This document shows positions 52,359 through 60,847 of a stretch of DNA of 64,000 nucleotides, piece by piece. The first letter of the stretch is position 1; each line of letters begins with the position of its first letter. The notes under the pieces are model-generated. The model did no database searches and was not told the origin of the DNA. It saw only the letters and a list, made by a program, of their open reading frames with translations. Position numbers and translations under genes: made by a program. Origin of the DNA: CAZQHK01 sp964593455 (GTDB lineage Bacteria; Muiribacteriota; CAYSPT01); the NCBI GenBank assembly GCA_964593455.1, contig CAZQHK010000010.1, forward strand, positions 51,399-115,398, given 5' to 3'.

Positions 52359-53699
52359 ATGCCGTATTCACCTCACACCGACGAAGACCGGAACTACATG
52401 CTGTCCGCTGTGGGCTGCCGGTCTGCCGAGGAACTTTTCAACTCGGTACCCCGGTCTCTCAAGGGATTTGACTGGAAGATTCCCGGACCTCTCGCGGAGC
52501 AGGAAGTAAAGCGCGAGATGAATCGGCTCTCCGGTTTGAACAAAGGCGCGGAGTGTCTCTCGTTTCTGGGTGCGGGCGCTTACGAGCACTACCTGCCCAG
52601 TGTGGTTGATCATGTCATCCGGCGCCCGGAGTTCTTCACCTCGTACACCCCGTACCAGCCGGAGGTTTCCCAGGGAAACCTGCAGGTGATCTATGAATAC
52701 CAATCACTGATCTGTCATCTTACCGGTCTCGAGGTATCACAGGCTTCGCTCTATGACGGCGGCAGCGCCACAGCCGAGGCGGCGTTCCTCATGAAAAACT
52801 GCCAGAGAAAGCCGGTTATCCTGGTTTCCCGGGCGGTGCATCCGTTGTACCGGGAAGTGCTTAAAACGTATTGCCAGGCTTCGGGCACGGTGATCCATGA
52901 ACTGCCGCTGAATCCGAACGGGGCGACGGAAAATGCCTTACCGGACGACGTAGCAGCCGGGGAGGTCGCCGGTGTTATCGTGCAGCAGCCGAATTTTCTC
53001 GGCGTTCTGGAAGACCTGGAATCGGTGGCCAATTGGGCTCGTGACGGCGGTTTCATGTCCGCAGCGGTAATAAATCCCATCGCTGTTTCACTGCTCAAAC
53101 CGCCTGGTGATTGCGGTATTGATATCGCGGTCGGGGAAGGCCAGCCGTTGGGTATCCCCTTGTCCTACGGCGGCCCCTACCTGGGGTTCATAGCCGCTAC
53201 TAAAAAACAGATGCGCAAGATGCCCGGCCGTATTTCAGGCCGGACGAAAGATCTTGACGGCAAAAGAGGATTTGTCCTGGCGCTTCAAACCAGGGAACAG
53301 CACATCAGGCGGGAGCAGGCTACCTCGAATATCTGTACCAACCAGGCGCTGTGTGCTCTGGCTGCCAGTGTTTACCTCGTCTGGTACGGGCCTCGGGGGC
53401 TGAGGGAACTGGCTTTGCTCAACGCTCGGCGTGCCCATTATGCCTGCGCTGAGCTGCTGGCCGGTGGTGTTGTGGATAAGCGTTTTAAATCTCCGTTTTT
53501 CAATGAGTTTACCGTGAAGGTGAAAGGCGGCGCGGCCGAAGAGCTTCTGGAATACCTGCTCGGCAGGAACATCGTCGGCGGTCTTCACCTGGGCCGTTTC
53601 TATCCGGAATATGAAGATTGCATCCTGGTGGCGGTCACCGAGACGCGTGGCAAACGGGACATCGACAGCCTGGCGGCGGAGGTGAAATCATGGAGATGA
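52359..53699 (+). CDS. gcvPA: Glycine dehydrogenase (decarboxylating) subunit 1
   Basis: 446 residues from ATG 52359 (a TTG two codons earlier is possible). MPYSPHTDEDRNYMLSAVG opens the protein; FLGAGAYEHYLPSVVDHVIRRPEFFTSYTPYQPEVSQGNLQVIYEYQSL and later GGPYLGFIA, PGRISG and REQHIRREQATSNICTNQ identify the N-terminal half of GcvP. The split P-protein works as a heterotetramer with GcvPB; the PLP lysine is in GcvPB. Its 3' end overlaps gcvPB by 10 bases. Confidence 0.97.
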   Translation: MPYSPHTDEDRNYMLSAVGCRSAEELFNSVPRSLKGFDWKIPGPLAEQEVKREMNRLSGLNKGAECLSFLGAGAYEHYLPSVVDHVIRRPEFFTSYTPYQPEVSQGNLQVIYEYQSLICHLTGLEVSQASLYDGGSATAEAAFLMKNCQRKPVILVSRAVHPLYREVLKTYCQASGTVIHELPLNPNGATENALPDDVAAGEVAGVIVQQPNFLGVLEDLESVANWARDGGFMSAAVINPIAVSLLKPPGDCGIDIAVGEGQPLGIPLSYGGPYLGFIAATKKQMRKMPGRISGRTKDLDGKRGFVLALQTREQHIRREQATSNICTNQALCALAASVYLVWYGPRGLRELALLNARRAHYACAELLAGGVVDKRFKSPFFNEFTVKVKGGAAEELLEYLLGRNIVGGLHLGRFYPEYEDCILVAVTETRGKRDIDSLAAEVKSWR

Positions 53700-55165
53700 T
53701 CTACGAGCCTCTCGTTTTCGAGAAAAGTGTTGCCGGGCGGGGATCATGGAGTCTGCCCGGGACAGAAGTCCCGGAAGTTCCTCTGGAAGAGATGATTCCG
53801 GAGAAGATGACCCGTAAGAAGCTTTGCCTCCCGGAGCTAACCGAAGGCGCTATCATGCGCCATTATCTCAGGCTGTCTCAGCTGAACTACTGTGTGGACA
53901 GCGGCTTCTATCCCCTGGGAAGCTGTACCATGAAGTACAATCCGCGTCTGGGGGAGGATGTGTCCCGCCTGCCTGGTTTTACCGGTGTCCATCCCCTGAT
54001 GCCCGACCGTCTGGTGCAGGGTACCCTGGAAATGCTTGCTTCCATGCAGGATATCCTCTGCCAGGTGACCGGTATGGCGGCGGCCAGCCTGCAGCCGGTG
54101 GCCGGCGCCCAGGGCGAACTCGTGGGACTTCTGATCATGCGTGCCTGGCATGAGCAAAAAGGGCAGCGCCGCCGCAAATTGGTGGTCCCCGATTCCAGCC
54201 ATGGGACCAATCCTGCCAGCTCGGCCATGGCCGGGTTCGAAATGGTTAAAATCCCTTCGGATTCACGCGGCCTGGTGCACCTGGCGGCACTCGAGGCGGT
54301 AGCGGACCAGGACCTGGCCGGACTGATGCTGACCAATCCCAACACGCTGGGGCTGTTTGAAGAAGAGATTGTGAAAATCTCGGAAATCGTTCACGGCGCC
54401 GGGGGATTACTCTATTATGATGGGGCCAACCTCAATGCCATTATGGGTGTGGCCCGGCCTGCGGACATGGGATTCGATGTGGTGCATATCAACCTTCACA
54501 AAACGTTCGCGACACCCCATGGTGGTGGCGGTCCCGGTTCCGGACCGGTCTGCGTTACTTCCGACCTGGCGCCGTTCCTGCCGCTGCCGGTAGTGGAACC
54601 GGGACAGGACGGCTCCTACCGCTTGGCGTGGGACCGGCCGCAGTCTATCGGCAAAGTGAGTGCTTTTCATGGGAACATAGGTATCGTGCTCAGGGCTTAC
54701 TCGTACGTATTGTCGCTCGGCGGGGAAGGGCTCAAAGAAGTCAGCCGGGATGCCGTTCTCAACGCCCGTTATCTCAGTCATCTTCTCACCGGCGGTGAGT
54801 ACGAGTTCCCATACGACGCCCCGTGCATGCACGAGTTTGTCATGTCGGCTGTGAGACTGAAACAGCATGGAGTAAAAGCCATGGATGTGGCTAAACGGCT
54901 GCTTGATAAAGGGTTCCATGCGCCCACCGTCTATTTCCCGTTGATCGTGGAAGAGGCCATGTTGATCGAACCTACGGAAACCGAGGATCGAGAGATTCTG
55001 GAAGCCTTCGCGGGCGCGCTGAATGAGATCGCCGGTGAAGCGGCTGAAAATCCTGAACTGGTGAAAGCGGCGCCGTGCACCACGCCGGTCAGACGCCTCG
55101 ACGAAACCACCGCGTCCAGAAAACCTGATATATGCTGGTGGCCAAGCGCAGGTTCCCCCGAATAA
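53690..55165 (+). CDS. gcvPB: Glycine dehydrogenase (decarboxylating) subunit 2
   Basis: 491 residues from ATG 53690 (GGAGG upstream; earlier in-frame starts are inside gcvPA). FYPLGSCTMKYNPR, QPVAGAQGELVGLL, PDSSHGTNPASSAMAGF, LTNPNTLGLFE and NLHKTFATPHGGGGPGSGP, with PLP lysine K271, are all conserved. It decarboxylates glycine and passes the aminomethyl group to the H-protein lipoyl arm. It ends the glycine cleavage operon; the next gene starts 127 bases on. Confidence 0.97.
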   Translation: MEMIYEPLVFEKSVAGRGSWSLPGTEVPEVPLEEMIPEKMTRKKLCLPELTEGAIMRHYLRLSQLNYCVDSGFYPLGSCTMKYNPRLGEDVSRLPGFTGVHPLMPDRLVQGTLEMLASMQDILCQVTGMAAASLQPVAGAQGELVGLLIMRAWHEQKGQRRRKLVVPDSSHGTNPASSAMAGFEMVKIPSDSRGLVHLAALEAVADQDLAGLMLTNPNTLGLFEEEIVKISEIVHGAGGLLYYDGANLNAIMGVARPADMGFDVVHINLHKTFATPHGGGGPGSGPVCVTSDLAPFLPLPVVEPGQDGSYRLAWDRPQSIGKVSAFHGNIGIVLRAYSYVLSLGGEGLKEVSRDAVLNARYLSHLLTGGEYEFPYDAPCMHEFVMSAVRLKQHGVKAMDVAKRLLDKGFHAPTVYFPLIVEEAMLIEPTETEDREILEAFAGALNEIAGEAAENPELVKAAPCTTPVRRLDETTASRKPDICWWPSAGSPE

Positions 55166-55292
55166 GTGAAAGTAAATAAACGATAAAAGTGATAGTGTGA
55201 AAGCAGAACACAATAGGTGGAAAGAGAGAGTTTGTATGCACAGCGCGAAAATCCGCAATGTCGATTAATCTGGAAAGTGAGGTTAGTGCCTC

Positions 55293-56204
55293 ATGAGCAT
55301 TTTAGTTGTTGGATCGGTTGGACTTGATACCATCGAGACGCCTTCGGGTAAAGTAGATGAGATCCTGGGCGGCTCGGCGGTGCATTTCAGTGTTTCCGCC
55401 TCGCATTTCAGTCACATCGGATTGCTCGGCGTCGTCGGAGATGATTTTCCGGAGGAACACAAGTTCAGCCTGTCGGAACGAAATATTAATCTCGACGGTC
55501 TGGAAGTTGTTCCCGGCAAAACCTTTCGCTGGTCCGGCCGTTACGAAGGCGATTGCAACGCGGCTTTGACGTTGAAGACCGAACTCAACGTGTTTGCCGA
55601 TTTCCGGCCGAAAATACCCGGATCATGGCAAGATACCGGGGTGGTCTTCCTGGCCAATATCGATCCCGAGTTGCAACTGCACGTTCTCGATCAAGCCTCA
55701 TCGCCTTCTCTGGTGGTGAGCGACACCATGAACTTCTGGATCGCCGGGAAGCTGGAGATGGTTAAAAAGGTCATCGCCCGGTCGACCGTTTTCCTGGTCA
55801 ACGATCAAGAGGCCAGGGATATCACCGGATGCTGGAACCTGGCGCGTGCCAGCCGAGCCCTGTTGAATATGGGTCCGGCGGCGGTGGTAGTTAAAAAAGG
55901 TGAACACGGAGCCATGCTGGCTACTAAAAACGGATTCTTTTCGGTGTCCGGGTTCCCCTGTGAGGTCATTAATGATCCAACCGGCGCCGGAGATAGTTTT
56001 GCCGGTGGTTTTGTCGGGTATCTCTCTTCTTGTGGTTCAATTGATTACCGGCATCTCAAGAAAGCAAGCGTGTATGGTTGTGTCATGGGTTCCTTGAACG
56101 TGGAGGCGTTTGGTCCTTCGAGACTGATGAACGCCAACCGCCAGGAACTCGATGAGCGCTACCGGGATTTCTTCCGATTGACATCATTCGAGGAGCAGCC
56201 GTGA
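55293..56204 (+). CDS. PfkB-family (ribokinase-like) kinase, possible homoserine kinase substitute
   Basis: 303 residues. The first strand is ILVVGSVGLDTIETP; the PfkB signature DPTGAGDSFAGG is at 228-239 with the catalytic base D234 and anion-hole GAGD. Substrate-site residues (GGSAVHFS near 30) show the ribokinase fold but not a specific sugar. It overlaps homoserine dehydrogenase by 4 bases (GTGA) and threonine synthase follows. No GHMP-type ThrB is in the window, so this kinase might supply homoserine phosphate; that is inference, and nucleoside or sugar kinase activity is equally possible. Confidence 0.9.
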   Translation: MSILVVGSVGLDTIETPSGKVDEILGGSAVHFSVSASHFSHIGLLGVVGDDFPEEHKFSLSERNINLDGLEVVPGKTFRWSGRYEGDCNAALTLKTELNVFADFRPKIPGSWQDTGVVFLANIDPELQLHVLDQASSPSLVVSDTMNFWIAGKLEMVKKVIARSTVFLVNDQEARDITGCWNLARASRALLNMGPAAVVVKKGEHGAMLATKNGFFSVSGFPCEVINDPTGAGDSFAGGFVGYLSSCGSIDYRHLKKASVYGCVMGSLNVEAFGPSRLMNANRQELDERYRDFFRLTSFEEQP

Positions 56205-57532
56205 GCAAGCCTATCGGCGTGGGGTTGTTGGGACTGGGAACAGTGGGTGGCGGGGTCGCTTCCCGTCTTTTGCAACAAACGGAGTTGTTGTCAGAGCGTG
56301 CCGCCGGTCCACTCCGCCTGGTTAAAGCGGTGGATCTTGATCTCAGCCGGGCAGCCGAACTCGGGGTACCGGCAGAACTGGTTACCAATGACTTCAACGA
56401 AATTCTTTCAGACCCCGAAATCCAGATCGTAGTCGAGGTAATTGGTGGACTGGAACCGGCCGGATCCCTGGTCCTGGAAGCGCTTCGCCGGGGCAAGCAT
56501 GTAGTTACCGCCAACAAACTGCTCATGGCCGAACGGGGCAGGGATATTCTTAAGCAGGCTCGTTCAAGCAGCAAGCTGATACTCTACGGCGCCAGCGTGG
56601 CCGGAGGGATACCCGTACTGCGTACCATCCGTTCAGGTCTGGTGGCCACCAGGGTGGAGTTTGTTATGGGGATTCTCAACGGTACGTGCAACTTTATGCT
56701 CACCCGCATGAACAAGGACGGAATGGATTTCAAATCGGCCCTGGCCGCGGCCCAGGAGCGGGGGTATGCCGAAGCCGATCCCACCCTGGACGTCAACGGT
56801 ACCGACACCGCCCAGAAGATCGCCATCCTGGCCGGCGTCGCGTTTAGGCGCTGGGTTGACTGGCGGCGGGTATTCGTCGAGGGCATCAAGAATATAACTC
56901 CCGAAGACCACGAAGAGGCGGCCCGCCTCGGGTATCTTATCAAGCTCCTGGCTATTGCCCGCACCTGTGGCGACCGGCTCGATGTCCGGGTGCATCCCAC
57001 TCTTATTCCCCAGGGCTACCTGCTGGCTTCGGTGGAAGAAGCTTTCAACGCCGTCTACCTGCGGGGAGAAACCAGCGGCCCGCTCCTTCTCTATGGGTTG
57101 GGTGCCGGCCGATGGCCCACCGCCTGCGCGGTGCTGAGCGACGTGATAACAGCTGCCCGGTACGAGCGGGGTATTAGAGTCGAGAGTACCGGGGTGGAGA
57201 TCGATTATTCCAAGCAAGCCGGGATCGTTCCGATGGATGACGTGGCGTGTTACCATTTTATAAGGTTACGGCTGGGCGGTGAGACCGGAGCCCTGGCCCG
57301 GGTAACGGCGGTTCTGGCCGAGCACGATATCGGTATCGCCTCGGTCTCCAACCGTTCTGGAGGGGAATTCGTGCTGCTTACCAGGGAGGTTAAAGAATCG
57401 AGTATGCGCGCCTCGGCGGTGTGCCTGCGAGCTCTCGACTGCGTAAAGACGGTACATTCCATAATCAGAGTCGAGGAAAGGCGGAATCTTCCTCGTGAAC
57501 CTGAGATACAGGTTTACCCAAATAAATCATGA
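56201..57532 (+). CDS. hom: Homoserine dehydrogenase
   Basis: 443 residues from GTG 56201. NAD(P) motif GVGLLGLGTVGGGV, then VVEVIGGLEPA, HVVTANKLLMAE, YGASVAGGIPVL, GILNGTCNFMLTRM, and AEADPTLDVNGTDTAQKIAILAGV with the catalytic Lys region. A C-terminal ACT domain (about 350-430) suggests allosteric control by threonine. It reduces aspartate semialdehyde to homoserine. The PfkB kinase gene overlaps its start and thrC follows 73 bases later. Confidence 0.96.
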   Translation: MSKPIGVGLLGLGTVGGGVASRLLQQTELLSERAAGPLRLVKAVDLDLSRAAELGVPAELVTNDFNEILSDPEIQIVVEVIGGLEPAGSLVLEALRRGKHVVTANKLLMAERGRDILKQARSSSKLILYGASVAGGIPVLRTIRSGLVATRVEFVMGILNGTCNFMLTRMNKDGMDFKSALAAAQERGYAEADPTLDVNGTDTAQKIAILAGVAFRRWVDWRRVFVEGIKNITPEDHEEAARLGYLIKLLAIARTCGDRLDVRVHPTLIPQGYLLASVEEAFNAVYLRGETSGPLLLYGLGAGRWPTACAVLSDVITAARYERGIRVESTGVEIDYSKQAGIVPMDDVACYHFIRLRLGGETGALARVTAVLAEHDIGIASVSNRSGGEFVLLTREVKESSMRASAVCLRALDCVKTVHSIIRVEERRNLPREPEIQVYPNKS

Positions 57533-57605
57533 ATAATCTACTGCGGCAGCATATATTTTGCGTTAGCATTGTTTGAGAACGACACGTGAAGATGAGTAAT
57601 CCAAT

Positions 57606-58955
57606 ATGAACATAACGTATTACAGTACCAAAAAGACTGTTCCCGAGGTGGACTTTTTTACTGCCGTCCTCACGGGACAGGCTCCCGACCGGGGACTTTA
57701 TATGCCGAAGCCGATTCCCCATATTAGCCGCGAATCTCTTCAGGCCATGAAACGGATGGAATACTATCAGGTGGCGCATGCCATTCTGCGGCTTTATGTT
57801 GACCGGATTCCGGAGGAAAAACTGCTGCTGTTGTGCCGTGAAGCCTATGATTTTTGGCCCACTATCGAACCGGTCCGGGATACTCGCCATCTCATGCGGC
57901 TTGATACCGGTCCAACTGCGTCGTTCAAGGATTTCGCCGCTCAGATGATGGCCCGGTTCATGGGGTGCCGCCTGACGAGCGGAGAAAAGTTGCTGATTCT
58001 TACCGCTACTTCCGGTGATACCGGTTCGGCGATTGCCCATGCGTTTTATGGTGTCCCGAACATCGACGTGATCATTCTTTTCCCAATCAAAGAGGTGACC
58101 GACAACCAGCGAAAACAGATGACTACGCTGGGAGGCAATATCCAGGCCATCGCCATCGACGGTAAGTTCGATAACGCCCAATACATGGTCAAGGAAGCGT
58201 TCGCCGATAAACGTCTTAACGCGATAAAACTGACTTCGGCCAACTCCATCAATATCGCCAGGCTTCTTCCCCAGGCTGTATATTACTTCTGGGCTTATTC
58301 ACGGTTGGTGGACGATATCGACGATGAGATTATCTTCTCCGTCCCTTCGGGCAACTTCGGTGACCTGATGGGAGCGCTTTTTGCCTGGAAGATGGGACTG
58401 CCGGTAAGAAGGCTGGTAGTGGCCACCAATGCCAACGACGAGTTTCCCACTTTCCTGGAAACCGGCGAATACGGGAGGATCGATCCTTCCCGCAGATGCA
58501 TCTCAAATGCCATGAACGTCGGCCATCCCAGCAATCTTCCCCGGTTGATCGACATGTTCGGGGGCACGATGGACGAGAACGGTGTCATTACAACCGGCCC
58601 GGACATGGAGATGATGAATAACCTGATCTTCTCCACCTCGGTGAACGACGACGATACCCGGCGGACAATCGCCGATACCTACCGGGAAGAAGGCCTGGTT
58701 TTGGAACCACATGGCGCGGTTGGTTGGCGGGGCTTGAATCGTTATCTGGAACGGTTTCCGGGGGATCGTGCCCGGATCTGCGTCAGCCTGGAGACAGCCG
58801 ATCCGGCCAAGTTTCCGGAAGAGATAGAGCGGATACTCGATCTGGTGCCTCCGATGCCCAAAAGCCTGGCGCGAATCGGTGAACTGGAAGAGCAGTATGA
58901 TGAACTGCCGTCCGAGTATGAACCGTTCTACCGGTATATTTCCAGCCGGTGCTGA
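57606..58955 (+). CDS. thrC: Threonine synthase
   Basis: 449 residues. The N-terminus (YYSTKKTVPEVDFFTAVLTGQAPDRGLYMP) is that of the fungal/enterobacterial-type ThrC class; GPTASFKDFAAQMMARFM contains PLP lysine K108, and ATSGDTGSAIAHAF, ITSANSINIARLLPQ and FSVPSGNFGDLMGALFA follow. It converts O-phosphohomoserine to threonine. The 73-base gap after hom contains no hairpin I recognise. The stop is followed by a short inverted repeat (58962-59008) shared with the convergent RseC-like gene. Confidence 0.96.
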   Translation: MNITYYSTKKTVPEVDFFTAVLTGQAPDRGLYMPKPIPHISRESLQAMKRMEYYQVAHAILRLYVDRIPEEKLLLLCREAYDFWPTIEPVRDTRHLMRLDTGPTASFKDFAAQMMARFMGCRLTSGEKLLILTATSGDTGSAIAHAFYGVPNIDVIILFPIKEVTDNQRKQMTTLGGNIQAIAIDGKFDNAQYMVKEAFADKRLNAIKLTSANSINIARLLPQAVYYFWAYSRLVDDIDDEIIFSVPSGNFGDLMGALFAWKMGLPVRRLVVATNANDEFPTFLETGEYGRIDPSRRCISNAMNVGHPSNLPRLIDMFGGTMDENGVITTGPDMEMMNNLIFSTSVNDDDTRRTIADTYREEGLVLEPHGAVGWRGLNRYLERFPGDRARICVSLETADPAKFPEEIERILDLVPPMPKSLARIGELEEQYDELPSEYEPFYRYISSRC

Positions 58956-58961
58956 TTATTA

Positions 58962-59008
58962 ACCGGAATATTCCACAAACCTAACGAAAATCCGTGGATT
59001 ATTCGGGT
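58962..59008. repeat. Short imperfect inverted repeat between thrC and the RseC-like gene
   Basis: ACCGGAATATTCCAC (58962-58976) pairs with GTGGATTATTCGGGT (58994-59008), 13 of 15 positions. It resembles the ends of the larger element at 59513-59687 and may be a minimal copy. It could also act as a bidirectional terminator, though no clear T-run follows. Confidence 0.55.
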
Positions 59009-59469
59009 AGCGTGCTTTTTGGCAGGACCCTGGTAATTATATATTCCGGTTTGAAACGTTTGCCTTCATGCCTTAAAATTAATAAAGACATCAAAATTCC
59101 TGCTACCGACAGGACTCCGGCTACAATTTGCCCGTGATTGGCAAGTCCGAACAGGGGGGCGGCCGCCAATCCCAGTAGGTAACCACCCAATATTCCTATG
59201 ATGGGAAGGATGAAGACCAGGAAAAGGGCTTTGAAATAGTCACCGGTTTCGATCTCGATCTTCACCGTATCGTCCGGTTTGGCTTGAACCGGGTTCAAGG
59301 CTTCGATGGTGAACTCGCTTAAAGCTTCCTGTCGGGTGAACGATCCCCAGGGACAATCCTTATGATCGTTGGAACAGGCCGGGGACCGCACCATTTTGAC
59401 CGTTGCCGATTTTCCGTCCACCGCTATGACAACAGCCGATTCATTCAGCTTTCCGCCGCATCCGCTCAT
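58999..59469 (-). CDS. RseC/MucC-family membrane protein
   Basis: 156 residues. The N-terminus has CGG, then residues about 15-45 include VRSPACSNDHKDCPWGS, the Cys-rich part of RseC proteins. Two transmembrane segments follow (about 80-105 and 110-130), then a short basic tail. RseC-like proteins belong to SoxR-reducing or sigmaE-regulating systems, often beside rnf/rsx genes, none of which are here. TATAAT (59479-59484 on the minus strand) is 9 bases before the ATG, so the leader is almost absent. Confidence 0.85.
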   Translation of the reverse strand: MSGCGGKLNESAVVIAVDGKSATVKMVRSPACSNDHKDCPWGSFTRQEALSEFTIEALNPVQAKPDDTVKIEIETGDYFKALFLVFILPIIGILGGYLLGLAAAPLFGLANHGQIVAGVLSVAGILMSLLILRHEGKRFKPEYIITRVLPKSTLPE

Positions 59470-59512
59470 GATAAAGGTATTATACTGCTTTTTTTGCGGT
59501 GCGGATACCTAA

Positions 59513-59687
59513 CCCGAATAATTCACAAATAATCTGCTACGGCTCGTAAATGACCACACCTACTGTGTTGCGCTTGAAAAATGTACTCATCGTACCGACC
59601 GGTACGACTCCGTGCATTTTCCTGCACGCGCCTTGTATTTGCGGCCATTTACTTCACCTCGCGACGAAGATTCGTGAATTATTCGGG
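59513..59687. repeat. Inverted-repeat element with 14-bp CCCGAATAATTCAC ends and internal hairpins
   Basis: A perfect 14-bp inverted repeat, CCCGAATAATTCAC (59513-59526) and its complement (59674-59687), bounds a gene-free stretch. Inside are further perfect stems: CGTACCG-AC-CGGTACG (59591-59606) and CGTGCA/TGCACG (59611-59628), plus ACAC/GTGT (59556-59568). The two halves also resemble each other as an imperfect long palindrome. The remaining bases to 59824 show no gene. Confidence 0.75.
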
Positions 59688-59824
59688 CTAAAGATATATA
59701 ATCTGCTTTCTATAGGCCGCCCGGAAAACCGCATGTAGGTACCCATTGGAACTGATTTGATGGTAAAATCGTTTATCTAAAGTGAGTGTAAATATACATA
59801 ACTATATTTTGAGTGGTGAGTGGG

Positions 59825-60847
59825 ATGAACTTAAACAACGGAAACAACGGTCTTCATCCCTATCCGAAACAGCTCTATATAGAGTCAACTAATCGGTGTA
59901 ATTCCAAATGTTCAACCTGCATCCGTACGTACCGCCAGTACGAGCTTCCAAAGGATTTTTCGTTATCAGAACTCAAATCAATCGTGGAACAGTTTCCCGA
60001 ACTCGAACGGGTAGCGCTTCACGGTGGCGGAGAACCACTCATGAACGCGGAAATTCATTCAATGGTACGGTATCTGAAATCCAGAGGGGCAAACGTTTTG
60101 TTTAACTCCAATGCCCTGCTTCTCGATGATGAAACCAATCGGGAGCTTATCGAGTCCGGTCTGGATGAATTCCGTGTCTCTCTGGACGCTGCTACTGCCG
60201 AAACGTATTTTACTCTGAGGGGGATACCACATTTCGAGAAAGCCGTTGGCAATGTGAGAGCCCTGGTCGAACTGAAAAGGACTTTGGGAACACCCCGTCC
60301 ACGGGTTTCATTCTGGTTCGTCGGGACCAGAGAAAATATCATGGAGTTGCCCGACCTCGTTCGTCTGGCGGCCGATATTGGAGTACAGGAAGTGTATATG
60401 CAGCGGTTGATTTATTTTCTCCCGGCCGATTCCGAAGGAATTGCTCTTGAGGAGATGTCTATCTATCAAGATCCGGACCAGGAAATTTTGGAGGCCATTA
60501 AAGAGGCCGAAGAAGTTGCCGGAAATCTGGGTGTTTCCATCAGTTCAAGCGGAGCGACGACTCCTGTTAAAAGTCTCCAGAAGCAGCGGCCGGGTAAAGA
60601 ATTCCCCTGGGGAAAATGCAAGCGGCCGTGGACGGTCAGCTATATTACTGCCAACGGCAATGTCTTGCCATGCTGCTTGTCTCCTTCCACGGTTGAAGAT
60701 TATAATTCAATTATACTGGGTAACGTGTTTGAAGACAGATTCATGGATATCTGGAACGGAGAAGAATATCGTGTTCTCAGAAAACAACTCAGGAGCCCGG
60801 ATCCGGTCCAGGCCTGCAAGGGATGTGGAGTGAGATGGAGCCTGTGA
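59825..60847 (+). CDS. Radical SAM/SPASM protein (upstream partner of the prepilin)
   Basis: 340 residues from ATG 59825. The radical SAM cluster motif is C25-x3-C29-x2-C32 (RCNSKCSTC). HGGGEPLM follows, where the GGE motif contacts SAM; then VSLDAATAETY. The C-terminal SPASM-like domain has Cys in GKCKRPWTVSY, NVLPCCLS and QACKGCG, enough for an auxiliary iron-sulfur cluster. SPASM proteins are usually peptide or protein modifying enzymes. The 3' end overlaps the downstream prepilin gene, so production of both is coupled. Confidence 0.88.
   Translation: MNLNNGNNGLHPYPKQLYIESTNRCNSKCSTCIRTYRQYELPKDFSLSELKSIVEQFPELERVALHGGGEPLMNAEIHSMVRYLKSRGANVLFNSNALLLDDETNRELIESGLDEFRVSLDAATAETYFTLRGIPHFEKAVGNVRALVELKRTLGTPRPRVSFWFVGTRENIMELPDLVRLAADIGVQEVYMQRLIYFLPADSEGIALEEMSIYQDPDQEILEAIKEAEEVAGNLGVSISSSGATTPVKSLQKQRPGKEFPWGKCKRPWTVSYITANGNVLPCCLSPSTVEDYNSIILGNVFEDRFMDIWNGEEYRVLRKQLRSPDPVQACKGCGVRWSL

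Noticed and set aside
55234..55268. Possible ten-residue leader peptide (ATG to TAA) before the PfkB-hom-thrC genes
   Set aside because: It contains no Thr or Ile codons and no attenuator hairpin follows, so it does not fit a threonine attenuation leader.
59550..59738. 62-residue plus-strand frame in the repeat element
   Set aside because: It runs across the palindromic element and has no ribosome site.
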